From: Bufo bufo
Taxonomy: Eukaryota; Chordata; Amphibia; Anura; Bufonidae
Reading direction: 5' to 3'
NCBI RefSeq assembly: GCF_905171765.1
Contig: NC_053390.1
Span: 163,252,666 to 163,316,665 of the forward strand
DNA length: 64,000 nt
A model generated the notes under the pieces. The model searched no databases, had not been told where the DNA came from, and was given only the letters and a program-made list of their open reading frames with translations. Positions 1 to 11,035 of the stretch are shown in pieces. Numbering within the stretch: the stretch's first letter is position 1; each line of letters opens with the position of its first letter. The position numbers and the translations under genes are program-made.

Positions 1-980
1 TGAGGATAAAGCAGTGGACAAACATCACTACTCAAATATACAATGTCCCAACCATTACAGTAAACATAGACATTTAACATATCCCCAGATGGCTTGGATC
101 TAAGCGCTCAATATATCCAAACAGCGCTCAGATGCCACAAACACAGTCAAATTGCCATGGGGTTTAAGTTTAGCATGGGCTGATGAGAGGGCCCATAATC
201 CTGGGTCAAGAGGCTGGCAACCAGGCTTCTCCACCACCCAGTGGCGAGGTTGGTTTTGCCACATATGGACGTCCTGTTCCCTGGCTAGAAGCGGTTCATT
301 TTTTTAAACTGACAGTCAACCGGACAGTCAACATTTTTATGAATAAGATCCGGATGGGGACGTGACATTGTGTCACATTATCTATAACACAATGTGGACA
401 CCCCTATAGCAGGAGTATTAGACCGCTTTTTAACCCCAATTATATAATCACGGCGTTAAAGAATTATGTATGTAAGCAACAATGTGAACGCCACAATAGC
501 AGTAGTATTAGACAGCTTTTTCACCCCATTAGTGCATCAAGGTGTAATAGAATTTCCTATCTATTAACAAAGGAGGACACTGTTCAATTAGTCCCTGCAC
601 TTTCCCTATGCTCACCCTATGCTCTCCCTATAGTGTTTATAAAGTCTACCTAGATCTCCCTACACTGTCCCTGTGCTGTCCCTCAACTCTTCCTAACTAA
701 AATTTTACAAATAAAGGCTTTCTCAATCACTGTCCCTAGCCCCTGTCACGTCTCTTCACAGTAAAATGGTGGAGACCAGGCAGGATGAGTTTTTTTTTAG
801 GACTTTGGCATAACAGTGGCTGGCTATCTGCTGATTGGCTGGCTGCACTGCATTATGGGTGATCCTTAATTCCCAGGCTTCTTGCTTTCACTTTGTAACA
901 TGTGCAGCAGCTGTTATAGAAAAATCAGATTTCATGAATCGCGAGGTAATTTGGATTCGTGATGAATTGAATTTTTCCTG
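1..980. other. Unclassified non-coding repeat-like DNA
   Basis: No gene is recognisable. Two imperfect direct copies of about 93 bp lie at roughly 383-475 and 476-570; both carry an AGTATTAGAC core followed by a GCTTTTT/ACCCC stretch. From about 590 the sequence is rich in short TCCCTAT/GTCCCT motifs and resembles an old interspersed repeat. The short reading frames here have no recognisable protein features. Confidence 0.5.
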
Positions 981-984
981 AAAT

Positions 985-1275
985 TCAGATTGTATTCCAC
1001 TTTGTTAACCATTGGCTGTTTTGCGGTCCACAAATTGCGGATCCGCAAAACACGGATAAAGGCCATGTGCATTCCGCATTTTGCGGAACAGAATGGCCAG
1101 CCCCTAATAGAACAGTCCTATCCTTGTCCATAATGCGGACAAGAATAGGACACGTTTTATAATTTTGCGAACGGCACAGAACAGATGTGCGGATTTGAAC
1201 AGCACACATAGTGCTGTCTGCATCTTTTGCTGCCCCACTGAAGTGAATAGGTCTGCATCTGACCCTCAAAAATTG
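985..1275. mobile_element. GCGGATCCGC-rich MITE remnant
   Basis: This stretch is built from short palindromic words (GCGGTCC, GCGGATCCGC, ATGCGGACAAGAATAGGAC). The same words recur at 13779-14078, 15804-16090, 18886-19045, 19440-19640 and 41248-41460, which marks one dispersed non-autonomous repeat family. No intact terminal repeat or target duplication is visible in this copy. Confidence 0.55.
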
Positions 1276-1277
1276 TT

Positions 1278-1975
1278 CTCACCTCTCCATTGTTCTCTTC
1301 TGTCCCTTATATTCGGTATCTTCTAACTTCTCCTGTGTTCTCTCCTGTCCGTTATACTCAGTATCTTCTCACCTCTCCTGTCCCACATACTTGGTATCTT
1401 CTCACCTCTCCTGTGTTCTCTCCTGTCTATTATACTTGGTATCTTCTCACCTCTTCTTTGTTCTCTTTTGTCCCTTATACTCTGTATTTTCTCACCTCTC
1501 CTGTGTTCTCTCCTGTCCCTTATACTCGGTATCTTCTCATCTCTCCTGTGTTCTCTCCTGTCTAATATACTCTCCTGTGTTCTCTTCTGTCCCTTATACT
1601 TCCTTATTCTCTCCTGTCTAATATACTTGTTATCTTCTCACCTCTCCTGTGTTCTCTTCTATCCCTTATACTCTGTATCTTCTCACCTCTCCTGTGTTTT
1701 CTGTTGTTCCTTATACTCTGTATTTTATCACCTCTCCTGTCCCTTATACTCTGTATCTTCTCACCTCTCCTGTGTTCTCTCCTGTCCCTTATACTCGGTA
1801 TCTTCTCATCTCTCCTGTGTTCTCTCCTGTCTAATATACTTGCTATCTTCTCACCTCTCCTGTGTTCTCTCCTGTCCCTTATACTCGGTATCTTCTCACC
1901 TCTCCTGTGTTCTCTCCTGTCCCTTATACTCAGTATCTTCTCACCTCTCCTGTGTTCTCTCCTGTCCCTTAAACT
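1278..1975. repeat. 45-bp pyrimidine-rich minisatellite
   Basis: About fifteen head-to-tail copies of a 45-bp unit (CTCACCTCTCCTGTGTTCTC, then TCCTGTCC-TTATACT-GGTATCTT) make up this tract. Several copies are truncated. Because 45 is divisible by three, a unit without stops stays open across the array, so both strands show long but spurious 15-residue-periodic reading frames. The bottom strand is purine-rich. Confidence 0.93.
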
Positions 1976-2395
1976 GTCATGCTGCTTCAAGGCCCTTAGT
2001 AACAGTGCCTGAACCTGTGCTGCACATGCTCAGTAGTAAGTTCCTTCTCTAAAGACCAGAGGAGGAAGTTCAGTACTGGGCATGCTTGCCGTCATTACAG
2101 AACTGCTAGACAAAACAGGAAGACAGCACTAAAGGGGTTGTAACTTTTTACAGGTATGTGTATACAAGTGTATAACAGTGTTTTGCTTAGTGCATTCCAC
2201 ATTTACTTGCAGAAAAATTCAGGAATTTCAGAAAATTTCACTAATGTCAGGCATGTTAATACCCATTTTCCTGCTGACAGAAACCCTTTAATCTGTTTAA
2301 CTCCGCCTAGCATATAAAGGCGGTATAGATAAATGGGCTTTAAATCATTAAAAGATGGCAGCTAGTTGTGTCTTCATGTTGGGATTGCAAAAATA
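1976..2395. other. Unassigned sequence before the LINE
   Basis: No gene, terminal repeat or tandem array is recognised here. A short TATA-like string (CATATAAAGG) occurs near 2310, but nothing downstream suggests a gene start. Confidence 0.4.
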
Positions 2396-2399
2396 TGCA

Positions 2400-4713
2400 A
2401 TCTAAGATACAAGACAACACTGAGTTCGTAGCAAAGCTTGACCATTACCAAACTTCAAAAAAGCTAAATTTAGCCAACTAAGAGAGGCCATAGGCCTAAC
2501 TAACTGGGACAAAGTCCTCAAAAATAAAAATACAGCCACAAAATGGGACATCTTTAAAAACCTCCTAAAATCTCATTGTGAGAGGTACATACCGTATGGG
2601 AATAAAAGGTTAAGGAACAAAAAGAAACCAATGTGGATAAACAGAACTGTAAAGAAAGCAATAAATGACAAAAAGAAAGCATATAAAACACTAAAACAGT
2701 AGGGTAGCACGGAAGCACTGAAAAACTATAAGGAAAAAAACAGAACATGTAAAAAACAAATAAAAGCGGCCAAACTAGAGACCGAGAGATTAATTGCCAA
2801 AGAGAGTAAAACTAACCCTAAAATGTTCTTCAATTATATAAATGTTAAAAAGTATAAATCTGAAGGTGTCGGCTCTTTAAAGAGTAATGAGGGGGGAGTC
2901 GCAGAGAGCGACGAGGAGAAAGCAAAAGCTGTTAAATATTTTTTTCTCCAATGTATTCACTGAGGAATATAAACTGTCAGATGAAATGCTGAATGTTGAA
3001 ATAAATTCGCCATTAAAAGTGTCCTGTCTGACCCAGGAAGAAGTACAACAGCGACTTAAAAAGATCAAAATAGACAAATCGCCAGGACCGGATGGCATAC
3101 ACCCCCGTATCCTAAGGGAATTAAGTAATGTCATAGCCAGACCCTTATTTCTGATATTTGCGGACTCTATACTGACAGGGAATGTCCCACAGGATTGGCG
3201 CATGGCAAATGTGGTGCCGATGTTCAAAAAGGGTCCAAAAACAGAGCCTGGAAACTATAGGCCGGTAAGTTTAACATCTGTTGTGGGTAAACTGTTTGAA
3301 GGTTTTCTGAGAGATGCTATCTTAGAGCATCTTAACGGAAATAAGCAAATAACGCCATATCAGCATGGCTTTGTGAGGGATCGGTCATGTCAAACTAATT
3401 TAATCAGTTTCTATGAGGAGGTAAGTTCTAGACTTGACAGCGGCGAATCAATGGATGTCGTATATCTGGACTTCTCCAAAGCATTTGACACTGTACCACA
3501 TAAAAGGTTAGTATATAAAATGAGAATGCTCGGACTGGGAGAAAACGTCTGTATGTGGGTAAGTAAGTGGCTCTATGATAGAAAACAGAGGGTGGTTATT
3601 AACGGTACATACTCAGATTGGGTCACTGTCACTAGTGGAGTACCTCAGGGGTCAGTATTGGGCCCTATTCTCTTCAATTCAGTATCAATTTTCGCAGATG
3701 ACACTAAACTGTGTAAAGTAATTTACACTGATGAGGACAGTATACTACTACAGAGGGATCTGGATAGATTGGAGGCTTGGGCAGATAAGTGGCAGATGAG
3801 GTTTAACACTGACAAATGTAAAGTTATGCACATGGGAAGAAATAATGCAAGTCACCCGTACATACTAAATGGTAAAACACTCGGTAACACTGACATGGAA
3901 AAGGATCTAGGAATTTTAATAAACAGCAAACTAAGCTGCAAAAAACAGTGTCAGGCAGCTGCTGCCAAGGCCAATAAGATAATGGGTTGCATCAAAAGGG
4001 GCATAGATGCCCGTGATGAGAACATATTCCTACTACTTTACAAATCATTAGTCAGACCACACATGGAGTATTGTGTACAGTTCTGGGCTCCAGTGAACAA
4101 GGCAGACATAGCAGAGCTGGAGAATATCCAGAGGAGGGCAACTAAAGTAATAACTGGAATGGGGCAACTACAGTACCCTGAAAGATTATCAAAATTAGGG
4201 TTATTCACATTAGAAAAAAGACGACTGAGGGGAGATCTAATTACTATGTATAAATATATCAGGGGTCAGTACAGAGATCTATCCCATCATCTATTTATCC
4301 CCAGGACTGTGACTGTGATGAGGGGACATCCTCTGCGTTTCGAGGAAAGAAGGTTTGCACACAAACATAGAAAAGGATTCTTTACGGTAAGAGCAGTGAG
4401 ACTATGGAACTCTCTGCCTGAGGAGGTGGTGATGGTGAGTACAATAAAGGAATTCAAGAGGGGCCTGGATGTGTTTCTAGAGCGTAATAATATTACAGGC
4501 TATAGCTACTAGAGAGGGGTCGTTGATCCAGGGAGTTATTCTGATTGCCTGATTGGAGTTGGGAAGGAATTTTTTATTCCCCTAAAGTGAGGAAAATTGG
4601 CTTTTACCTCACAGGTTTTTTTTGCCTTCCTCTGGATCAACTTGCAGGATAACAGGCCGAACTGGATGGACAAATGTCTTTTTTCGGCCTTATGTACTAT
4701 GTTACTATGTTAC
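2400..4713 (+). mobile_element. 5'-truncated CR1/L2-like LINE
   Basis: This is the 3' two-thirds of a Jockey-superfamily non-LTR retrotransposon. It holds part of the region between endonuclease and reverse transcriptase, the reverse transcriptase, and a short 3' UTR that ends in a TATGTTAC-type microsatellite tail near 4713, as CR1/L2-type elements do. No 5' UTR or endonuclease is visible. A closely related 3' end lies at 23391-23696 and an internal fragment at about 41083-41238, so the family has several copies in this window. The exact clade (CR1, L2 or Rex1) is not resolved by eye. Confidence 0.85.
2470..4512 (+). pseudogene. LINE ORF2 remnant: reverse transcriptase, broken
   Basis: The longest open frame is 2887-4512 (541 codons, stop TAG). 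It carries reverse-transcriptase motif A (YLDFSKAFD, catalytic Asp at about residue 195 of that frame), motif B (SGVPQGSVLGP, about 250-260) and motif C (FADD, about 269-272), then the thumb/connection region found in CR1/L2 proteins. Coding similarity continues upstream in another frame from about 2470 (residues such as KKAKFSQLREAIGLTNW). That part is broken by an in-frame TAG at 2700-2702 and by a one-base frameshift in the T run near 2943, so the ATG at 2887 is not the native start. Only about 20 residues separate motif B from motif C, where the family has nearer 38, so the segment with the usual YINDL-type sequence is deleted. The enzyme is very unlikely to work. Confidence 0.88.
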
Positions 4714-4954
4714 ATTAGAGGGACCAGATTTACTAGCTCCTAAGCTGAAGAGACTCAATTGACTATAATGGGGTCTGCTCAGGATGCTGCTTCTTTACTG
4801 GACCAAAAAGTCTTGCATGCAGGACTTTTTTTTTCTGGTCTTTTTGACAAAATCTGTGACAGTATCCCGAACTCAGATGTGAATTTATAGTATTAGATGA
4901 AAGTATAGCATCAGATGCATGTTTAACACACAAATACAGAGCAAGAACCAAGAC
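4714..4954. other. Unassigned spacer after the LINE
   Basis: No coding or repeat structure is recognised between the LINE tail and the next minisatellite, apart from a small inverted pair (AAAAAGTCTTGCATGC with GCAGGACTTTTT) near 4805-4830. Confidence 0.35.
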
Positions 4955-5245
4955 CACTACATACATACAGCACGAGAACCGCACCTATAAGACAAAAACA
5001 CCATCAGAACCAATCTCACTATGTAAATACAGCAACACAATTAAATCCGTAAGTCAAATACAGCACCAGAATCAACTACATAAATGCAGCACCAGAACCA
5101 ATCCTATAAGTAAAATACAAGTTCACTGCATGAATACAGCACCAGAGCCAAGATTATAAGTCAAATACAGCAACAGAACCAAGTTCACTGCATGAATACA
5201 GCATCAGAACCAAGATTATAAGTCAAATACAGCACCAGAACCGTG
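4955..5245. repeat. Degenerate about 62-bp tandem repeat
   Basis: Reiterated words (AAATACAGCACCAGAACC, AAGATTATAAGTC, GTTCACTGCATGAA) repeat with a period near 62 bp, made of two half-units of about 31 bp. GTTCACTG recurs at 5121 and 5183. Early copies are more diverged than late ones. Confidence 0.75.
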
Positions 5246-5610
5246 TGCGGTACATATATATTGACAGATTTTAAAAGTTTAATACAGATACCATTTAAGC
5301 AGTCACGTTAGCACTCGCTATATAAGCTTGTACGGTGTGAAACTACAGCTTCCAGTATGGCCTTTATGTATAGCGCCTGTCATATGTGACCCCTTTATGT
5401 ACAGTGCCCCTTATATGTCTCCCCTTTATGTATAGCGCCTCTTATATGTGCCACCTTTATATATAATGTCTCTTATATGTGCCCCCCTTTATGTATAGCG
5501 CCTCTTGTATGTGCCCCCTTTATGTATAGTGCCTCTTATATGTGCCCCCTTTATACATAGCACCTCTTATATGTGCCCTCTTTATGTATAGTGCCTCTTA
5601 TATGTGCACC

Positions 5611-6767
5611 TGTCACGACTGAGGATGGGGAAAACCCTCAGCTGCGCGATGACAGAGGATGGTAGTCACGTCTTGGCCAAAACCACAGAACTAGGGAGCA
5701 GGTCACCTCCTATTGCCTCCCTAATCTGACCCTAACTCCTAGCGACATGAGCCGACCTTGAAGGTAGGAGGGCTCATGCTCTGGAACCTCGGGTCCCTAC
5801 TTGCACTCCGCCGGTCCCTACACTAGGAGCTGGGTAGACTACCTGTTCCTCCTGGACATGGAGAAATAGGAGTCTAAAGATGGCCAAACTATAAAGACAG
5901 GGGAAACGGAAACAGGCATATGGCAATGGCAGGTAAGTACTAACACCCACCTGCCACAGACACAGGGCCTGGGACCCAAGTATCAGTGCTGCTGTCCACA
6001 AACACAAACGACAGAGCACACACACCACACAGGACACCAGGAAACCATACGCTGCAAAGAATAGACATGACACACAAGCACATCCTCATAACATTGTGTA
6101 TAAACAATACATGACAATTTGTTTATGACCAACAAGGGTGGCCCCCACTGGCAGATGGAAATAACAGGAGGGTTTCTCCAGCAAAAGCATGGCTGAAGAA
6201 CCCCTCAGCTTCAGATCTCCAAAGAGGCTTTATAGCCCAAAGTGGCCACACCCACACAGACACACACAGGAGAGGGAATTAACCCTTCCAACACTAACAG
6301 GGATTGAAATCACTTAAAGGGGAAGTGTCCAAATGCACATCACACTGTAGCTGTTACCGCAGGCAACGACATGGGTGGCAACCATGTCCTAGGAGTCAGC
6401 CAGAAGGCCGAGACACTGCCACCACATGTACACATACCAAACGTTGCCACGGGCAGCCACAGTGAAGGGAAGTGTCACAGTGCACACCCAACATAAACCT
6501 AGTGCACACCAGACATACAAAGTGCATGACATACACACACACACACCTAACAGAGAGGTTGCTAGGTGCAACCGCATGCACATTGCCGCAAGCTGCCTAG
6601 CACCAGCTCAGGCTGCTCTACTGCGACAATACCCAACTACTTGTTGCCCACGGCAACCACAAGTGAGGCTACACACTAGCGGCCCTCACCTGTGGTTGAA
6701 CAACTAAACCAGACCATAGGCAACCGCATGCGGTAAAGGAGTCACGGCCATGACCATGGCCGTGACA
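5611..6767 (-). mobile_element. Solo LTR A, minus orientation
   Basis: The element begins TGTCACGACTGAGG and ends GGCCGTGACA, giving the TG...CA ends of an LTR. It is flanked by the 5-bp direct repeat GCACC (5606-5610 and 6768-6772). Read on the minus strand it contains a TATA box (CTATAAAGCC near 6230), which gives the transcriptional sense. Its left end is homologous to the reverse complement of the right end of LTR B, so the two are copies of one family in opposite orientation. Length is 1157 bp. No internal retrotransposon sequence is attached, so it is best read as a solo LTR left by recombination. A large LTR-shaped non-autonomous element is the alternative. Confidence 0.82.
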
Positions 6768-6850
6768 GCACCTTTTTTTGTATAGTTCCTCTTATATGTG
6801 CCCCCTTTATGCATAGCGCCTCTTATATGTGCCCCCTTTATGTATAGTGC

Positions 6851-7949
6851 TGTCACAGCCACGGTTTTGGCTGTGACTTCTTGGGAGCCGCATACTGTTG
6901 CCCGCGGTTTTGGGTTGTAGTGTCAACCGCAGCTTGAGGCATAAGGTTGTTAGCCTCAAGTGCGGTTGCCACGGACAACAGCTATGTGTGCGGTTCCCTT
7001 CGAGTTGTGTGCGCGTTTGTACCACTTTTGTATGTCTGTGTGCACTTTGTTTATGTTTGGTGTGCACTGACATTTTCCCATCACTGTGGCTGTCCGTGGC
7101 AACGTTTGGTTGTATTATGTACATGTGGTGGCAGTGTCTCGGCCTTCGGGCTGACTTCCAGGACACGCTTGCCACCCATGTCGTTGCCTGCGGCAACAGC
7201 CACAGTGTGTTTGTTGTTTGGACACTTCCCCTTTTAGTTATGTTTTCCCTTCTGTGGTTTTGGAAGGGTTAACTCCCTTTCAGTGTGTGTGAGTCACGGG
7301 GTGTGTCTGATTGTTGGGTGTGGCCTCTTGGCCCTATATAGCCTCAGTTGTAGGCAGTAGCCAGAGAGGGTGTTTCAGCTATGCTGGCTGTAGACATCCT
7401 CCTGGTTACTTACCAACTGCCAGTGGGGGCCAACCTTCTGGTCATAAGCAAATATATATGTCCTTTGGTGTCTGGAAGATGTGTTTGTTTTTATGTTTCT
7501 TTATTGCACCAGTGGTCCTGGGTTCCCGTGTGTTTGTGTGCTGAGTCCTGCTGTCTGTGGGCAGTACATCCACATGGGTTCCAGGCTTGGTTGTCTGTGG
7601 TAGGTCTCTGTTATGTTTGTGGCAAGTACCTGCCATTGCCATAGGTTGCATTTGTTTCCCCTTGCTTGCAGCTTGGCCAGTGAGACTCCTGTTCCTCCGT
7701 ATCCAGAAGCAACAGGATGTCTTACCCTGACTCCTAGCCCAGGGACCGGTCGGAGGGTAAGTTAGGGCTCAGAGGTTCCTGCGCATGGGTCCTCCTACCT
7801 TCAAGGTCGGCCCATGCAGGTAGGAGTTAGGGTCAGGTTAGAGACGCTGTAGGAGGTGACCTGCTCCCTAATCCTGTTTGTCCTGGTCAAGCAGCGACCA
7901 CCATCCTTCGGCACACGGCTGAGGGTTTCCCCCATCCTCAGCCGTGACA
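6851..7949 (+). mobile_element. Solo LTR B, plus orientation
   Basis: It starts TGTCACAGCC, ends CAGCCGTGACA, and is flanked by the 5-bp direct repeat AGTGC (6846-6850 and 7950-7954). A TATA box (CCCTATATAGCC) lies near 7331-7342 in plus orientation. The last few hundred bases match the start of LTR A in reverse complement, including the shared CAGGTCACCTCCTA / TAGGAGGTGACCTG stretch. Length is 1099 bp, slightly shorter than A. Only 83 bp of minisatellite separate A and B. Confidence 0.82.
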
Positions 7950-7985
7950 AGTGCCTCTTATATGTGCACCTTTTATGTGACCTCC

Positions 7986-8700
7986 AAATACAGTGTACAC
8001 ACTGTAAGGGGTTGCTCTCTCAAGCAGGGCGGCGGTGACAGATTTGTTTGCAGACAACAGGATTAAAGTCCAAATTGATGTTTTATTTTATGACACTCCG
8101 TTAATTTACAGGCCAAGCCAGTTATAGTTCACTGTGTACAGTGAAGTTCCAGCACCACAAAACATAAACCAAACAAAATAAACTCCTGCCCGTCTGGGCT
8201 CTAACTAATACAGATTAGTTTCTAGCTCGCCTATTGAGCGCAGGTCACACACACAAAGAATCCGGCGTCTCTAGCCAGCTTCCTCGACTTCTTTCAGGCA
8301 TAACTCTCTCTGACTGTCAGCCTGGGATGTGCTTTTATTTCCCCCTAACGATCCTAGCTGGCTACACCTGGGTATCCCTCAGGCTAGGGGAAAACCTGCC
8401 CTGGAAAGTGGGTGGACCGGGGAGGTCCCACTACCACACCTACCTTCCCAGTCCAAATAAAATCCAGCCCTTGAACTTTAAATAAAACTGTCAGCAACCT
8501 ACACCTTGCTAAAACCACTTTAGCTTTTCTGGATTTTACTTACCTCACCCAGTTGAGGAACCTGGGTGAGATATATACCCCTTCCAAGACTTTTCCATAC
8601 ACATTACCACAACACACTGTGGTACAATACTCGGTAGAAGCTAGAATGCAGTGGGTAACAGAAGGTATGACGTCACCGGTTACATGTTGCTGATGGTCAT
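7986..8700. other. Unclassified interspersed repeat, LTR-like composition
   Basis: No gene is seen. The stretch from about 8038 to 8625 has AATAAA-type signals on both strands and CT-rich blocks like those of vertebrate LTRs, but I could not find matching termini or a target duplication. It is left unclassified. Confidence 0.35.
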
Positions 8701-8712
8701 GTGGTCAGAGTC

Positions 8713-8835
8713 ATAATAGATGCAGTGTGTATATATAGTATATATAGCAGTGTACTGATATGTGCGGTACTACGTAAAAATTACACCTTGTATCTCACAT
8801 GTCAGTACACTGCTGTGTATACTATATATTTCTAG
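8713..8835. repeat. Palindromic repeat unit, family I
   Basis: An imperfect inverted repeat with arms of about 45 bp: ATGCAGTGTGTATATATAGT on the left, and CACATGTCAGTACACTGCTG near the right arm. A homologous unit occurs at about 44932-45180, where its right arm is tandemly reiterated. Confidence 0.7.
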
Positions 8836-9262
8836 ATGAGATAATGTAGATGTCACCAAGAGTCCTATGTAACACCAAAGATAACACAGTGATACATCTC
8901 TGAATACAGATAATGAAGTAGATGGTACCTGCAGTCCTATGTGACACCATAAATAGCACAATGATATCTCTCTGAGTACAAATAATATAGTAGATGTCAC
9001 TTGCAGTTTTAAGTAAACACCAAGGGGGAGATTTATCAAACTGGTGTAAAGTCAAACTGGCTTAGTTGCCCATAGCAACCAATCAGATTCCACCTTTCAT
9101 TTTCCAAAGGAGCTGTGAAAAATTAAAGGTGGAATCTGATTGGTTGCTATGGGCAACTAAGCCAGCTCTACTATAGACCAGTTTGATAAATCTCCCCCCA
9201 AGTTTTAAGTAACACCACAGATAACACAGTGAGTTCAGATAATGTAGTAGATGGTACCTGCC
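8826..9262. repeat. 70-bp minisatellite interrupted by a MITE
   Basis: Units of about 69-71 bp (GATAATGTAGTAGATG, then CACCTGCAGTCCTATGTAAC-like sequence and AACACCAAAGATAACACAGTG) begin near 8840, 8909 and 8980. The palindromic MITE at 9024-9199 splits the array; unit sequence resumes after it. Confidence 0.8.
9024..9199. mobile_element. Palindromic MITE (AGATTTATCAAACTGG), copy 1
   Basis: It is a near-perfect hairpin: GGGGAGATTTATCAAACTGG at the left and CCAGTTTGATAAATCTCCCC at the right. An inner arm pair contains AACCAATCAGATTCCACCTT and its complement. It sits inside the 70-bp minisatellite. Copies at 26975-27153 and 57153-57325 share the structure. The target duplication is not certain because the flanks are minisatellite. 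Confidence 0.88.
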
Positions 9263-9307
9263 TGTCACATTCATTTTCTACGCCAGTTTTTGGCGTGGAA
9301 AATTACC

Positions 9308-10478
9308 TTAACCCTTAGGATACAGGAGGTTTTTTCGTTTTTGCGTTTTTATTTTTCTTCTTCTTCCCTATTTTCCTTGAGCCATAACTTTTATATATTT
9401 CCTGTCACATAGCTGTATGGGGACTTATTATTTGTGGGACAAGTTGTACTTTCTAATGCCACCATTAATTGTGCCATAAAATGTAGTGGGAAGCGGTAAA
9501 AAAATTCCAAATGGGGTAGAATTGGAAAAAAAACTTAATTCCTCCACCGTTTTACGGGTTTTGTTCCCACTGCGTCTTGTTTGTGGCAAAACTGACCAAT
9601 GTCCTTTATTCTCTGGGTCAGTACTATTGCAACAATACCCCATATGTATAGGTTTTTTTATGTCTAAATAGTGTAAAAATAAAATTAAACTTTGACAATA
9701 AATTTTTTTTTACATCACCATATTCTGACCCCCATAACTTTTTTATACTTAAATCTACTGAGCTGTTTAGGGGCTCATTTTTGGCGGAACAATCTGTAGT
9801 TTTTATTGATACCATTTTGGAGTGCGGATGACTTTTTGATCACATTTTATTACATTTTTTTGGGTAGAAGAAGCAATGAGAAAATGGCAAATCGGCCATT
9901 TTAAACCTTTTTTCCATTATGCCATTCGCCATATTGGATTTATTTTTCTATTTTAATAGTATGGGCGTTTTTGGTTGTGGCGATACCCATGATGTTTATA
10001 TTTATTGTTATTTAGGTATTTATCTTTTAATTATACGGAAAAGGGAGTGATTAGAATTTTTATATTTTTTAATTTTTTATATTTCTTTTACATTTGAAAA
10101 CTTTTTTTTTAATGATTTTGTGCCTCATATTTTTTAATTTTTAATTTTGGTCTATCAGGGATTTTTTAAATGTCATTTAAACTCAATTTTGCAAATTTCT
10201 TATCCTGGCCTGCCATCTGGTGGCCAAAATAAGAATTGCAGCATGAACACTTACAGCCTCATCAGCGAGGCTGAAAGTGTTCAGCGCAAGTGCGATAGCT
10301 GAATTGGTCACAGCATCTAAAAAAAATTATTACAGTGATCTGCATTATTGCCGGTCACGGTAATTAGCCGCAGGTCTCTGCTATTTGAAACAGCAGAGAT
10401 CTGCCTGCCATGGCACCCGCTGCACGTGCTAGCAGGCGCCATGTTTACACATCGTTCCAGCGCTAGCGAAGGGGTTAA
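9308..10478. mobile_element. TTAA-flanked non-autonomous DNA element
   Basis: It starts TTAACCCTTAGGA and ends CGAAGGGGTTAA, with TTAA at both borders (9308-9311 and 10475-10478). Inside are T-rich stretches and words such as TTTTTATACTTAAATCTACTG typical of a larger family; a related but longer copy lies at 45912-48375. No transposase frame is present. TTAA targets are used by the piggyBac and Kolobok superfamilies, and sequence alone does not decide between them. Confidence 0.72.
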
Positions 10479-10599
10479 ACTACACCAGCAAGGGAACTGA
10501 TGTAGATTAAATCAGGTCGCACAGCCAGTGGTAGCAATCGCCAAATTTATGTACAGGCCGCACCTCAACATAACTTTGGCGCATCCGCCGGCAGCGCAG

Positions 10600-10722
10600 A
10601 GAGATTAAGACCAGCGTCTAAATCGCAAACACGGGTAGAACATACAAACTCCATGCAGATGTTGTCCTTGGGCAGATTTGCGCTCAGGACCCCAGTGATA
10701 ACCACTGAGACACCGTTCTGCT
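10600..10722 (-). mobile_element. tRNA-head SINE remnant
   Basis: On the minus strand the sequence has a box-A-like string (TGTCTCAGTGGTTATCAC). A degraded box-B region follows (GCGCAAATC where GGTTCGAATCC is expected), then ACATCTGCATGGAGTTTG and TATGTTCTACCCGTGTTTGCG. This order is that of a widespread vertebrate tRNA-derived SINE. The box-B decay indicates an old, inactive copy. Confidence 0.7.
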
Positions 10723-10766
10723 ATTTATCAAGTTCTCCAGCATTATAGTTTTTGAACAGTAGAGAT

Positions 10767-11035
10767 CAGGGGCGGACTGGGAATTTAAAGTGGCCCTGGA
10801 AAAAATACTAAAAGTGGCCCAGTTTTGTAGTGGAGTCCAAATTAATGGAAGGCAGGGCCAGCAATACCATATTGTGGCACATTATACCACCCCAAGAGAG
10901 CCAAATACCACAGTCCATCACAAAATACATCCCCAAAAGCTTCCACTGGCCGGCCGTGAGGTGGGCTCAGGTGGCCCCCTGGGCATCAGCCCACCGGGAG
11001 ACTTCCCTGTAAGGTCTATGGCCAATCCGCCCCTG
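10767..11035. mobile_element. hAT-like MITE (CAGGGGCGGAC), exact 8-bp TSD
   Basis: Terminal inverted repeats CAGGGGCGGAC and its reverse complement (ATCCGCCCCTG) bound 269 bp. The flanks carry a perfect 8-bp direct repeat GTAGAGAT (10759-10766 and 11036-11043). An 8-bp duplication that fits nTnnnnAn, with CAGGG ends, is typical of hAT elements. No transposase is encoded. Confidence 0.9.

Larger units (their letters stand above)
5357..7985. repeat. 31-bp minisatellite split by two LTR insertions
   Basis: Units of the form ATGTATAGTGCCTCTTAT/ATGTGCCCCCTTT recur with a 31-bp period (for example at 5491, 5522, 5553 and 5584). The array runs 5357-5610, resumes at 6768-6850 and again at 7950-7985. 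The two gaps are exactly two LTR insertions with 5-bp target duplications made of minisatellite sequence, so the array predates both. Confidence 0.9.

Noticed and set aside
1290..2052. Long repetitive open frames on both strands (up to 194 codons)
   Set aside because: They are the 45-bp minisatellite read in frame; residues repeat every 15 and no protein features are present.
5357..5610. CRISPR-like regular repeats
   Set aside because: Repeats are contiguous with no spacers of unique sequence, and the genome is eukaryotic; these are minisatellites.
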